Shown: one piece after another, positions 25,918-35,108 of the stretch
Layout: each line of letters begins with the position of its first letter
Position numbering within the stretch: position 1 is the stretch's first letter
Assembly (NCBI RefSeq): GCF_021272385.1
Contig: NZ_JAJSDZ010000007.1
Location: 372,001 to 436,000, forward strand
Length of the DNA stretch: 64,000 nt
Direction of reading: 5' to 3'
From: Vibrio salinus
Lineage (GTDB): Bacteria > Pseudomonadota > Gammaproteobacteria > Enterobacterales > Vibrionaceae
Made by a program: the position numbers and the translations under genes
The notes under the pieces: model-generated
Told to the model about the DNA's origin: nothing
The model's input: the letters and a program-made list of their open reading frames with translations, nothing else
Databases searched by the model: none

Positions 25918-28113
25918 TTAGTTACGTATGGGTCTGGTATACCAGGGCGCTCTGGCGTCTGTCATGCCATATAAGTTAAATTTCTGTCCCAGTTTTTGTC
26001 CCCCATCACGGGTCAGAGGTTGCCATGAAATATTGGCACGACTGGTACTTGGTTTAACCGTCATTAAGTCGAATGGTATAGAGATATAGAATCCTTTGGT
26101 AAAGCTGCCTTCCCCATATTCTGAAGCAGAAAGATTGGTTTTTGTTGCGTAAACCCCAGCAATGACGCCACTGGAAAATTGTTTAGAAAAATCGACGGTG
26201 ACACCTTTGTCTTCAGCTAAATATTGCCCGGCGCTTATTTTTAATAATGAATTATCAAATGCGGACCAGAATTTAGGCTGCCAGTACAAAGTTGCATGGC
26301 CGGTCAGGGTGCCTGTCTGAACAAAGTAATTTCGGCCAATGGTAGGATCGTAGTGAGTTTCTTTATCATAAATGCCAAAGACAGTATCTGGATCTCTTTG
26401 CTTAACGTAAGCGCCATTCAGGCCAATTGCCCAGTTTGTATTCATTGGTCTGTACAGAATTTCACTGCCAGCCCCGGCAAACATGGATTCCAAATAGCCG
26501 GCATAGGCTTGGGTATAAATATTATCACCAAAGTGGTCAAGATACGTTAGCTGTAAATTACTGATACGAAATGTTTGGTTAAAGTATTTACGAGCTAATG
26601 TTCTGACTCTTTTCAATGTTGTGCCATCTGGCGGTACGGTATATTTGAATTTGTCGTAGTTATCAAAGACGTTTCCGTACAGACTACTTGAGAAAAGAAA
26701 ATGGTCATTTAACCGGTATCCGGCATTCGCTTTTACGCCAATTGCGTACATATAAAAACTTTCAGACCCGCCGAATGATTGCTGTAAGACTGGAGATAAA
26801 CCAAAATTCCAGTCTTTTTCAGGCGTTGTGATTTTTTCCCCTTGAATGGGAGAAGGTTGTTGCTGGTAACTTGCGTCATTAAACGTTGCATTCGGGTAGT
26901 CTGCGTCGGCGACCCGTTTGAATGCATGAGCGTTAATTACTGTCTCTGTCAGTGCCTGGCTATTCGACGTTTCGATAATATGGTAAGTATCGGAATTAAT
27001 ACCACTATTGGCGATTAGCAAAGATGCACGCTCTTCTGCTTCCTTTCTATCACGGTATTTACGTTGAGAGCCTTTAATTGTCAGGCTTTTATCACTCTGA
27101 TAGATCGAAAGATCTTTATATCCTGCGATTTTTTTCAGATCTTCAGAAAGCTTCTGCCACTCTTCATTGGTCAGTGTAGGGCTAGCATGCTTAGGTTGGT
27201 AATCCGGTTTTTTTTCATCATCCCAGTTCGGACGAAGCTTATCGAAATTCGTACCTAAGGAAATGCCAGCTGTTAATGTGTTTCCCCGTTCATAGCTAAG
27301 GCGCAGGCGTGCCCAGTCAGCCATAGTGTAAATCAGACCAATATTCCACGGTGTGTTAACCACCATGACATCGGCACCTCTCGTGACGGGAAAATCACTG
27401 CGGTAGTCATTTGCGTCGTATTCTACCTTAATGGTCAGAGGAGAATAGGGCGTTTGATATTCGATACCGCCAAACAGTGATTTACAACCGGTAAACATCC
27501 GGGCCAGATCCACACTGCCACCGTTACCTGTGTATCCTGTTCCTCGTCCACAATCGTAGCCGGTTTTTTCTGCGCCAAGGTTATTGCGGTTACCGATATA
27601 GCCCCAGCCAATACCAAGGGTAAAATCCAAAGGCCCAAGTTGTTTACTGCCCACAATATATTCGCTATCAAACAATCCGGTACCACCAATGTCTCGAAGC
27701 CCTACAGCAACCTGAGGCAATAATTTTCCTTCATTAAGAAGCACGGCTTTCACATCGATGGACTTGTCGGTGTAATCAGTATCGCCACTAAAGCTTTCAT
27801 CTTGGCTGTACAGTAATTCATGAACCTGAGTATAGCGGATGTTGGTTTCCAGCCAGGGGAAGAGTTGTAGGGATACGGTATAGTTAAGGTAGTCATCATT
27901 ATTAGTGATACCAAAAGTAAATTCACCATCATCCATTACTCGTGCCGTTGGCATCTGCATCAAACCCACTCCGCCAAAATCCGATTGTGAGTGAATCAGA
28001 ACAGGACCACTAAAGGGATCGGTATTGGCAAAAACCGGATGTCCAGGAAAGCAGACTACAATAAAAATGAGTAATGATAACGGAGATCGTCTGGTTGGGC
28101 GTATTTTTATCAT
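25918..28113 (-). CDS. yjbH: YjbH/GfcD-like outer-membrane exopolysaccharide protein (WbfB-type)
   Basis: This 731-residue protein has an N-terminal signal peptide (hydrophobic stretch about 13-29 ending VFA) and the YjbH pattern: GGVGLMQMPTARVMDDGEF near residue 46, many alternating strands typical of an outer-membrane beta barrel, and a C-terminus ending in Arg-Asn after WYTRPI. YjbH/GfcD proteins are secretion-associated barrels encoded with YjbEFG. In V. cholerae O139 the homologues lie in the wbf capsule genes. It overlaps yjbG by 4 nt (ATGA). A lipid or glycan transport role is family knowledge; the precise action is not known. Confidence 0.85.
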   Translation of the reverse strand: MIKIRPTRRSPLSLLIFIVVCFPGHPVFANTDPFSGPVLIHSQSDFGGVGLMQMPTARVMDDGEFTFGITNNDDYLNYTVSLQLFPWLETNIRYTQVHELLYSQDESFSGDTDYTDKSIDVKAVLLNEGKLLPQVAVGLRDIGGTGLFDSEYIVGSKQLGPLDFTLGIGWGYIGNRNNLGAEKTGYDCGRGTGYTGNGGSVDLARMFTGCKSLFGGIEYQTPYSPLTIKVEYDANDYRSDFPVTRGADVMVVNTPWNIGLIYTMADWARLRLSYERGNTLTAGISLGTNFDKLRPNWDDEKKPDYQPKHASPTLTNEEWQKLSEDLKKIAGYKDLSIYQSDKSLTIKGSQRKYRDRKEAEERASLLIANSGINSDTYHIIETSNSQALTETVINAHAFKRVADADYPNATFNDASYQQQPSPIQGEKITTPEKDWNFGLSPVLQQSFGGSESFYMYAIGVKANAGYRLNDHFLFSSSLYGNVFDNYDKFKYTVPPDGTTLKRVRTLARKYFNQTFRISNLQLTYLDHFGDNIYTQAYAGYLESMFAGAGSEILYRPMNTNWAIGLNGAYVKQRDPDTVFGIYDKETHYDPTIGRNYFVQTGTLTGHATLYWQPKFWSAFDNSLLKISAGQYLAEDKGVTVDFSKQFSSGVIAGVYATKTNLSASEYGEGSFTKGFYISIPFDLMTVKPSTSRANISWQPLTRDGGQKLGQKFNLYGMTDARAPWYTRPIRN

Positions 28114-28904
28114 CGTATGCGATTTCTCAGTAATTCAATAATGAGTTGGTTTGGATCTTCCATTGTATTCAGCGGATGCAAGGAAGAAGAGATAAAAGAA
28201 AAGGGCACATACAGAATAGCTCCTGGAGCAATATCCTGAAAATGAAGGATGCCTTCCTGTTTCACCAGATGGGTTTCAATTTTTCCGTCCGGCTGTATAA
28301 CAGTAACCTCTGTATTCACGTTGTCCATGTTGTCAGTATCGTTTAAATAGAAACGCGCACTTTTAAAATTATGCCACTGATATATGCCTGGGTTAAATAC
28401 GTTGCCCATAATGGTGATGCTGTTTGTATGTTTTCCGGATTTTAGCAGAATGCGCCACTTGCCTTTGAGGCGAGGGTTTAAACGAGGATTTAAACGGGTA
28501 ATGTCCGGATCAAGGGGCATCAGTATTCTGTGGCCAAATGTCGATTTTTTGATAAACTGCATTAAACCCTGCAAAGTATATTTTGTCTGGTTATCTGCCA
28601 GGTCATATTGATCGACCAATATGTCCATCACTCTTTTTTTGAGTTGCTCCGGTGACGATAGATCGTAAATACGGGAGTTTAACCAGTCGATATTTTGTTG
28701 ACGAAGACCTAATGCTGTAAGGGTTGTTAATACGGCTTTATCCGCTCTTGGTACCTGTTTAAAGCGAAGCTGGCGTTCGAATTGGGTAGAATAGTTGGGA
28801 ACAAACGAACCATACTGAACATTAATTATGGTTGGCGTGGCTTGAATAAGCGGAACATAAAGCAAGCAGCTCAGAAGGGCGCAGGTTCGGAAAAAATAAT
28901 GCAT
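28110..28904 (-). CDS. yjbG: YjbG/GfcC-like periplasmic capsule protein (WbfC-type)
   Basis: This 264-residue protein has a signal peptide (CALLSCLLYVPLIQA then TPT). It has the GfcC architecture: an N-terminal helical part and a C-terminal beta-grasp-like domain (WRILLKSGKHTNSITIMGNV and GILHFQDIAPGAILYVPF). GfcC of E. coli is a periplasmic protein needed for group 4 capsule assembly and resembles the SLBB domains of Wza. It starts one base after yjbF ends and overlaps yjbH by 4 nt. Confidence 0.85.
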   Translation of the reverse strand: MHYFFRTCALLSCLLYVPLIQATPTIINVQYGSFVPNYSTQFERQLRFKQVPRADKAVLTTLTALGLRQQNIDWLNSRIYDLSSPEQLKKRVMDILVDQYDLADNQTKYTLQGLMQFIKKSTFGHRILMPLDPDITRLNPRLNPRLKGKWRILLKSGKHTNSITIMGNVFNPGIYQWHNFKSARFYLNDTDNMDNVNTEVTVIQPDGKIETHLVKQEGILHFQDIAPGAILYVPFSFISSSLHPLNTMEDPNQLIIELLRNRIR

Positions 28905-29585
28905 TTACTGATCTCCGTAATAAGGTTTCGCTATGGACAGCATGATTTTTTTTGAACCTGGAAAAAGGTATTGTTTACTTATTTCAACATGACCATTTTG
29001 TGGATTTAGCCAGTAGTCATTTTGGTACGTTGAGTTAAGTGCTGGAATGGTTACTTGTTCAACTACATGTAAAAGAGACTTTGCTTTTGTGAGAATCTCT
29101 TTTTCTTCAATATCTTTAACCATAAATTTGGATATTGCCTGATAATTCGAGTGGTAACCGGGTTGCCAGCTAATTTGGTAATGCCATTCTTTCGGGGTGT
29201 TTGCTTTTGTCAGGTTTAACGACAACGGATCCGGCCGGGATGAACGTAATGAAATCAGGTTTCCTGCTTTTAAATTAACGGTCTTGATGACTCTGCCACT
29301 TTTTGTGGCGATGAGTTCTTTACTAGCAGACAGCCATTTCAGAGTATGTGGTGATGATTTACCTTCGACCCAGGTTAAAATCAATAATGCTTCGGGGTTA
29401 TCCCCTAACCGGGTAAGCATACTGGCATAGGGGATAGTATAAATTTTTGTTGGTGAGATATTAGTATCTATGGGGCCGATAAAAGCGGATTTCATTGTGT
29501 CTGATAAATCTTGTGTGTTCTGAGAACAGCCAGACAAACACAATAAAAGCCACAGAGAAAAAATAAAATATAGATAGCGAATCAT
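28905..29585 (-). CDS. yjbF: YjbF/GfcB-like capsule lipoprotein (WbfD-type)
   Basis: This 226-residue protein starts at ATG 29585 with MIRYLYFIFSLWLLL and a lipobox LSGC (Cys near residue 20), so it is a lipoprotein, probably in the outer membrane. A longer frame reaches up to 29666 but runs through the upstream terminator, and the lipoprotein signal fixes the later start. Family members are beta-rich and belong to the yjbEFGH/gfcABCD polysaccharide secretion group. It follows yjbE after a terminator hairpin, so its expression is probably lower than that of yjbE. Confidence 0.85.
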   Translation of the reverse strand: MIRYLYFIFSLWLLLCLSGCSQNTQDLSDTMKSAFIGPIDTNISPTKIYTIPYASMLTRLGDNPEALLILTWVEGKSSPHTLKWLSASKELIATKSGRVIKTVNLKAGNLISLRSSRPDPLSLNLTKANTPKEWHYQISWQPGYHSNYQAISKFMVKDIEEKEILTKAKSLLHVVEQVTIPALNSTYQNDYWLNPQNGHVEISKQYLFPGSKKIMLSIAKPYYGDQ

Positions 29586-29615
29586 ACCCGAATACAGATT
29601 CCTTAGTTGAGACGT

Positions 29616-29643
29616 AAAAAAACAGCCGCCGTGACAGCAGCTG
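29616..29643 (-). terminator. Intrinsic terminator/attenuator after yjbE
   Basis: On the minus strand CAGCTGCTG and CGGCGGCTG pair over 9 bp (two G-T wobbles) with loop TCA, followed by a run of seven T. It lies between yjbE and yjbF. Read-through would give the rest of the operon. Confidence 0.8.
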
Positions 29644-29665
29644 CTTTTGATGCTTGTGTATAACA

Positions 29666-30022
29666 CTATTGAGCAGAACTAACAGAAGTGGTGGTTGCTG
29701 TAGTGTCATCATCATCATTACTACTAACTACGGCTGCAGCAGCAACCGCCGCCGCTGCGACACCAGCCACCGCTGCAGCTGAAATTCCTCCGACAGCAGC
29801 CCCTGCAGCCCCTGCTGCTCCACCTGCTGCAACACCACCACCAGCAACACCTGCGCCTGCTCCGGCACCAGCACCAGCGCCTGCTCCGGCACCAGCGCCT
29901 GCTCCGGCACCAGCTCCACCTGTTGACGTTGTAGCTCCAGCACCTGCGCCAGCACCAGTAGCTGCGAATGTTGGAGCAGTCATTCCCAAGGCAATTATTA
30001 AAGCCATTGCGATTTTCTTCAT
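29666..30022 (-). CDS. yjbE: YjbE-like Ala/Gly-rich secreted small protein (WbfE-type)
   Basis: This 118-residue protein has a signal peptide (MKKIAMALIIALGMTAPTFA, cut near Ala20). The mature part is almost wholly Ala and Gly (about residues 21-95), then a short DDDDTT stretch and a Ser/Thr tail. It has the first position in the yjbEFGH set and is followed by a terminator, as expected for a highly expressed small protein. The function of YjbE/GfcA proteins is not established. Codons are repetitive, with an 18-bp tandem repeat (29853-29912). Confidence 0.8.
   Translation of the reverse strand: MKKIAMALIIALGMTAPTFAATGAGAGAGATTSTGGAGAGAGAGAGAGAGAGAGAGAGVAGGGVAAGGAAGAAGAAVGGISAAAVAGVAAAAVAAAAVVSSNDDDDTTATTTSVSSAQ
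29853..29912. repeat. 18-bp tandem repeats inside yjbE
   Basis: The unit GCGCCTGCTCCGGCACCA occurs three times (29853-29870, 29877-29894, 29895-29912); a 6-bp partial unit separates copies 1 and 2. The unit is a multiple of three, so changes in copy number would alter the length of the Ala/Gly tract without a frameshift. Confidence 0.85.
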
Positions 30023-30165
30023 AGCCTATTCCTTTACTGATATATCATTATTAACATCGATGTTAAAAGTTGATTAAACTTTCAACAACATTGTAGACGG
30101 TCTTGAGGTTATATTGTAGTGATTTAATCATCTTTTATTGGATTTCAATACCATATGCGCCATAT

Positions 30166-31290
30166 CTAATTTTCAGTGATAGATGTATTGTTATGTGAAT
30201 GAGATGCTTCGGTTTCCAAATGAGGTGTTGTCATATTTTCTAAGTAATTTAAAACGTAATAATACCCAATGAAGCAAATCATAAAACCAATAAACATCCA
30301 TTCATCAGCAATATTAGCGTATTCTCCGAAAATACCGATGAGAGCAAAAAAAGCACCAAGTGAAACAATAATGACTAAAGTTTGATAAGTGCTAAATCCA
30401 ATGCGTTGAAGTATATGGTGAAGATGCCCCCGGTCTGGTTTTAATGGTGAACGGCCTTGTAGCATGCGCCTTATCATAATTGCGGTCATATCCATTAAAG
30501 GAATTGCAATAATCCATAATGCGGTAACGGGTTTCATTGACACATTTGATATTACCGTTGAAGTATTGGTTTGGCTCAGCGCCATTAAGAGCCACACAAC
30601 GGTAAACCCGATCACCATACTGCCTGCATCTCCCATAAACACTTTACGTTTTTTTCCACAGTAGCCTAAATTCATGGCGATATAAGGTAGAAGAGTCGTA
30701 ATGATTATCCAACAAAATTGCGCTAGCATCGTCTGTTGCTGAATTGTTAATAATATACCTAAGCTTGAGAAGGTGACAATGGCTAACCCTCCCAGAAGGC
30801 CATCAATTCCATCGACCATATTGAAGGCGTTGATTGCACCGATAACAGCGATTATTGTTACTATTACCCCCCAGCTCCCCAGTTCGATATTGCCAGAGCC
30901 CAGTAAATTGCCAAAGGATTCAAGAGATAGGTTTCCTTTATATAACACTAATACAGATAAGGCGGCTTGTATTCCCATCCGCAGAGAAACACTTAAATCA
31001 TATTTATCGTCCAGAGCACCCAAAAGAGCAAGGACGATAATACAAAAAAGATATAAATCTACATGTTGTAAAAGGTCCGGATTGATAGTCAGAATACAGA
31101 CTAGTGTTACGGTAATGGCAATACCTCCGACTAATGGAATTGTTCCGTGATGCTGCTTTCTGGTATTAGGGATATCAACTAAGTCAATCTTTTGAGCTAC
31201 TTTTCTCAAGAAGAACAGTGAAACAAAAGAAACAAAGAAGATACTGATTAACATAGGTAACATGAGTTTAACTGTCCTTGTTTGTGCCAT
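30166..31290 (-). CDS. wecA: UDP-GlcNAc:undecaprenyl-phosphate GlcNAc-1-P transferase (WecA)
   Basis: This protein of about 370 residues has around 11 TM helices. It has the polyprenyl-phosphate transferase motifs DIPNTRKQHHGTIPLVGG (near 37-55), GALDDKYDLS (near 90-100, the Asp-Asp pair), NAFNMVDGIDGLLGG (near 155) and the His-rich RGHLHHIL cytosolic loop (near 285) typical of WecA. It attaches a HexNAc-1-phosphate to undecaprenyl phosphate. The start may be at Met10 or Met13, which begin the first TM helix. It lies upstream of the yjb genes, separated from them by about 140 bp. Confidence 0.9.
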   Translation of the reverse strand: MAQTRTVKLMLPMLISIFFVSFVSLFFLRKVAQKIDLVDIPNTRKQHHGTIPLVGGIAITVTLVCILTINPDLLQHVDLYLFCIIVLALLGALDDKYDLSVSLRMGIQAALSVLVLYKGNLSLESFGNLLGSGNIELGSWGVIVTIIAVIGAINAFNMVDGIDGLLGGLAIVTFSSLGILLTIQQQTMLAQFCWIIITTLLPYIAMNLGYCGKKRKVFMGDAGSMVIGFTVVWLLMALSQTNTSTVISNVSMKPVTALWIIAIPLMDMTAIMIRRMLQGRSPLKPDRGHLHHILQRIGFSTYQTLVIIVSLGAFFALIGIFGEYANIADEWMFIGFMICFIGYYYVLNYLENMTTPHLETEASHSHNNTSITEN

Positions 31291-31599
31291 TCATTACTAT
31301 AGATCTAATGCTGTTCACATTTTATCTACAATTAATGTTCACATACGTAGTGTAGGATAAAAAAGTATATTTTTTTATTGAATTTCTAAATTTCTAAATT
31401 TCTTGATTCTAAATAGCTGTTCCTAAATGTAGTTCACCGAAGAATAAAAAGAAAGGAACCTGGTAGCGTTAGCGCGATTTGATAAGTTGCCAAATAAAGA
31501 AAACGAACAAAACAGTACCGAGAGCCATGATTCTAACATTACCTAAACGTGCGAAGCGACGCCGAATTATCAAAAAAAATGCTTGAAAAAAGAGATAAA

Positions 31600-32155
31600 T
31601 ACTATTATGACGTTTGAATGTCATACTAGCTGACGGACATACTGGCATCTGGAGGCCTGCTACTTATTGACCGTCCATCGGTCAACCGAATCCGAAATCA
31701 GGTGCAGACAGGATGAATAAGGGAAAGATCAACAAAAGAAAGTGGCTACGCCGGGGTAAATGCCAAACATTATATGGCTGGAGCGCTGCATATGATAACA
31801 GAGAAAGTTACATATGTTTCCAGCACTAGTAAGAGCTTCGAGCTGTTTATTGCGAAGCTTGAAACGCCAGTACCGTCGGGCAAAAACAATCATGTTGATC
31901 GTTGACAATTACATCAATTATAAAAGTAAAAAGTCCCAGAGTTGGTTGAAGTAAAATCCAAAATTTATTCTTCTGTTTCAGCCAGTTTATCCTCTGTAGG
32001 TGAATAAAATAGAGAAACTTTGGCACGCTTTGTATGAGACGTTGACCCAGAATTATCAGTGTGAAAATATGTAGCAATTATTACGGTGAGTACGTTACTT
32101 ATCTGGATAACATATTACCATTCCTCGGTAGTTGTTACGGTCCGATAAAAGTGAA
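31600..32155 (+). pseudogene. Decayed IS630-family transposase
   Basis: Within the 896-bp stretch without a gene between wecA and the GT cluster, the plus strand keeps a broken transposase. One frame gives YVSSTSKSFELFIAKLE; others give the IS630 block around IVDNYI...HKSKK-like residues, then WLKxNPKF, LLFQPVYSP-like and KLWHALYE-like segments up to about 32150. It has several frameshifts and stops and no intact start. Left of about 31600 I see only unassignable sequence. Confidence 0.6.
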
Positions 32156-32186
32156 GTATAATTAGGAGCAGTTATTTAGGTAATAT

Positions 32187-33272
32187 TTAACAAATTTTTT
32201 TGTAAATTAGATTTATAAACTCCTTGTTTTTTATCTCTGAATCAAAATAAACTTCAGCATGTTTTCTGCAAGAGTGTCTTAGATTATTTAAAACTTTTCT
32301 ATCTAACAGATATTCGGTCACTTTCATTAATTCATTAATGTTTTTTAGTGGCACTTTATAGCCGTTTATTCCATTTTCTATAGCATCACTTACTCCTGGA
32401 ACATCATATCCAATTGAGGGTATACCCATTGAACTAGCTTCCATAATACAAACAGGAAACCCTTCCCTAATAGATGGAAGTAACAATATATCTGATGATT
32501 CATAATAATGTGTTATTTCTTTTGTATATCCAATAAAATTTATTTTACTCTTATATTCCTTTTTTATGTTATTTATTGATTCTTGATTTAAAGATGTAGG
32601 GTTATTAGGATATATACTCCCAACTACTGTTAAACATATGTCATATTTTTTTTCTAGTTGTTTAAATATGTGTATAGCATCATTTATTCCTTTATCTGAA
32701 ATTAATCTACCAACAAACAATAAGTTGAATTTTTCTCTTATATCTTTTTTTCTTGGTTTGAATTTATCAATATCAATACCTATACCATTAGACACATAAT
32801 CATCTGGATTACCTAATATAAATCTATCTGATTTATTGCAAAATAACCGTATAAATCTTTTTCTATTCAGAAGAAATTTTAGTATTTTTTGAGCAAGAGT
32901 CGATTTTGCGATGAAGCTCCCTAGTCCTTCAGTATATATAAAACAAGGTTTTTTTGTAAAAATTAAACTTGGGTATATTAGAAGTGTTGTAACTATAAAA
33001 TGACTAATTATTGTAGAGCCCATCAGTACATGTTTCAAAGTTAAAAAGTTCATTGTGATAATAGAGTGTAGAAGATTAAGTATTGATGTATGACTTCTTA
33101 TACCATATACATGAGCCCCAATCTCCTCCAGCTTTAATTTTGATTCTGTGTCATCATTGGGAGCTATGATATAAACATCTCCTAATGAGATTAATATTTT
33201 TATATAACTCGCTCGAAATAGGTAGGTTGTTTTTATTGAGTTTTGAATAATAGTAAAAGTGTGTTTTTTCAT
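32187..33272 (-). CDS. Glycosyltransferase family 4
   Basis: This 361-residue GT-B protein has FVGRLISDKGINDAIHIF near residue 190, the standard GT4 motif after the donor-binding strand, and the C-terminal LLPSIREGFPVCIMEASSMG with the EX7E catalytic pair. The N-terminus resembles the WbpX/EpsD-like group. Its ATG overlaps the upstream GT stop by 4 nt. It is the most downstream gene of the AT-rich repeat-unit block. The sugar donor is unknown. Confidence 0.85.
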   Translation of the reverse strand: MKKHTFTIIQNSIKTTYLFRASYIKILISLGDVYIIAPNDDTESKLKLEEIGAHVYGIRSHTSILNLLHSIITMNFLTLKHVLMGSTIISHFIVTTLLIYPSLIFTKKPCFIYTEGLGSFIAKSTLAQKILKFLLNRKRFIRLFCNKSDRFILGNPDDYVSNGIGIDIDKFKPRKKDIREKFNLLFVGRLISDKGINDAIHIFKQLEKKYDICLTVVGSIYPNNPTSLNQESINNIKKEYKSKINFIGYTKEITHYYESSDILLLPSIREGFPVCIMEASSMGIPSIGYDVPGVSDAIENGINGYKVPLKNINELMKVTEYLLDRKVLNNLRHSCRKHAEVYFDSEIKNKEFINLIYKKIC

Positions 33273-34345
33273 ATCTTTTGGAAAATAATTTGTAAGCTTT
33301 GTATATATTTTTGAATGTCATGATTCATTTTTATTACTAAGATTGCTTTTTTAGACATGCTCTCATAAGTATTGTCATCAATTAAGAGTTTATCAATTTC
33401 TTCTGCTAATATATCTATATTATACGGAGGGACAAGAACTCCACAAGTACTATTAACGACATTTGGAATACCACCAACAGAATAACAAACAGGAACATTG
33501 CCTAATGACATCGCTTCCAATAAAGATATTGGTAATCCTTCATATTGGGATGTCAGGCAAAATATATGAGAACATGCTAAGTATTGCAGGACCTCAGTAT
33601 TACTTTTTGGGCCAAGGTAAAATATATCTTTTTTTCTATAAGATTTTTCTATTTCATTTTTTAAATTAACATAGTTATCTCTTCTATCGCCAATTATTAT
33701 TAGTAAAGTATCTTTATTACTTAATTTATTAAATGCTTCTATAAGGTGGGTTTGATTTTTCACAGTGCTAGTGTTTGCAATATTGATTATTATTTTTTTT
33801 CCTTTAGATATGTTTCTTATTTCTTTTTGTATTGCTGAATTATCAAGGTTTGGAATCTGTATAGGATTCTTTAATACAATGCCTCTACAACCATTGGACT
33901 TATAAACTTGTTCTGAACAACATATAACAATAGATATTAGGCTATATGTTAATTTGTTTAACAATCTGGTTATTGAATTATAGTTTTCCCATACGGAGTG
34001 TTCCAAATAGATTATTTTTCTTTTAAAGCCCAATAATCTACTAAAGCAGGATATAATAGGCGAATTGTCAAATATTATATTGAAATTTTCTTTTTTTAAT
34101 TTTAAATAATAGTTTATCACTGTTTTTAATAAACAAGTAGTTGATAATTTACCTATAAATTCTACATATGCGCCTGCTTTAGTTAGTTCATTATAGTAAT
34201 CATCCTTATGACTTTCAAAATAATATATATGTATATCATATCCTAATTTCACTAGTTCTTTTGTAATAGTTAAAATATATGTTTCCGCACCACCTCTCTG
34301 TAATGTTTTTGTGGTAATACATATTTTTAGATTGCTATTATTCAT
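33269..34345 (-). CDS. Glycosyltransferase family 4
   Basis: This 358-residue GT-B protein has TLQRGGAETYI near the N-terminus (the GGAE acceptor-side loop of many GT4 enzymes), INIANTSTVKNQTHLIEAF mid-protein, and LTSQYEGLPISLLEAMSLGN at the C-terminus, where the two Glu of EX7E lie. It is likely cytoplasmic and membrane-associated. It sits 7 nt after the FkbM-type gene in an operon of very low GC content. Confidence 0.85.
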   Translation of the reverse strand: MNNSNLKICITTKTLQRGGAETYILTITKELVKLGYDIHIYYFESHKDDYYNELTKAGAYVEFIGKLSTTCLLKTVINYYLKLKKENFNIIFDNSPIISCFSRLLGFKRKIIYLEHSVWENYNSITRLLNKLTYSLISIVICCSEQVYKSNGCRGIVLKNPIQIPNLDNSAIQKEIRNISKGKKIIINIANTSTVKNQTHLIEAFNKLSNKDTLLIIIGDRRDNYVNLKNEIEKSYRKKDIFYLGPKSNTEVLQYLACSHIFCLTSQYEGLPISLLEAMSLGNVPVCYSVGGIPNVVNSTCGVLVPPYNIDILAEEIDKLLIDDNTYESMSKKAILVIKMNHDIQKYIQSLQIIFQKI

Positions 34346-34352
34346 TGTGTTT

Positions 34353-35108
34353 TTACAATTTTCTTATAGCTGTCGCTGTTTTATTATTATGATTGATAAT
34401 ATATTTATCTTTCAGTAAATTATTTATATCGCTAAAGCAGCTTTCCCCTTCTCTTTCTGGAGAAATATCAATTACTATATATTTTGGACTGATTTCATCA
34501 AGGCCTAGAATCACTTCGTTTTCAAACCCTTCAGCTTCGACTTTCAATAAAGTAAAATCAGGATCAATTTGATAATCATGAAAAATGTCTTTTAGAGTGA
34601 TTGCCTCTACAGGTATAGATTTACCATTGCTATTTTCTGTTTTTTCACTAAGTGAGTTATCAGTATGAGTTTTGGAAAGATATAATTTTAGTATTCCTTT
34701 TTCCTGGCTGAGTGCTTTTTGAAGTGATATAACTTTTTGCGGTAGATTTTTTTGTAAACATGAAAAAGTCAGAGGTGATGGTTCTATTGCGATAACTTTT
34801 TCTAGTGATTTGTATTTATCTAAAGCTGATAGAGTGACTCCTCCAATAAAAGCACCACAGTCAATGAAATACTTTGGTTTAATATCTATTTCTAGATTAA
34901 GAAAATATTTTTTTGTTAGGTGTTTTTTATAATTAAAGAAAAACAAATTAAATAGTTTATAATGAGCTTTTTCAGGAAAAAACAATTTCTCCTTATATAT
35001 GTTATTATATAGGTACAGATTATTGATTTTTTTAAATAAGAATGATCTGTTAAATATATAGTTTGTAATTTTTTGAATTTTTTGTCTTTTTAAAAAATTA
35101 TGCAACAT
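34353..35108 (-). CDS. FkbM-family SAM methyltransferase
   Basis: This 251-residue protein has the FkbM pattern: FIDCGAFIGGVTLSAL (SAM-binding motif I, near residues 82-97), VIAIEPSPLTFSCLQKNL (acidic residue for ribose binding), and DFTLLKVEAEGFENEVILG near 180. These enzymes O-methylate sugars or other small molecules. The gene overlaps the preceding Wzx-like gene by 11 nt, placing it in the repeat-unit operon, so it probably methylates a sugar of the polysaccharide. A second, unrelated FkbM gene lies at 55168-56007. Confidence 0.85.
   Translation of the reverse strand: MLHNFLKRQKIQKITNYIFNRSFLFKKINNLYLYNNIYKEKLFFPEKAHYKLFNLFFFNYKKHLTKKYFLNLEIDIKPKYFIDCGAFIGGVTLSALDKYKSLEKVIAIEPSPLTFSCLQKNLPQKVISLQKALSQEKGILKLYLSKTHTDNSLSEKTENSNGKSIPVEAITLKDIFHDYQIDPDFTLLKVEAEGFENEVILGLDEISPKYIVIDISPEREGESCFSDINNLLKDKYIINHNNKTATAIRKL

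Noticed and set aside
29688..30077. 129-aa Pro/Ala-rich ORF opposite yjbE
   Set aside because: It is the complement of the Ala/Gly codons of yjbE; no ribosome site and no context.
31445..31475. GGTAGCGT resembling an ops element
   Set aside because: Only 8 of 11 consensus positions match, and it lies in IS630 relic DNA facing no polysaccharide operon.
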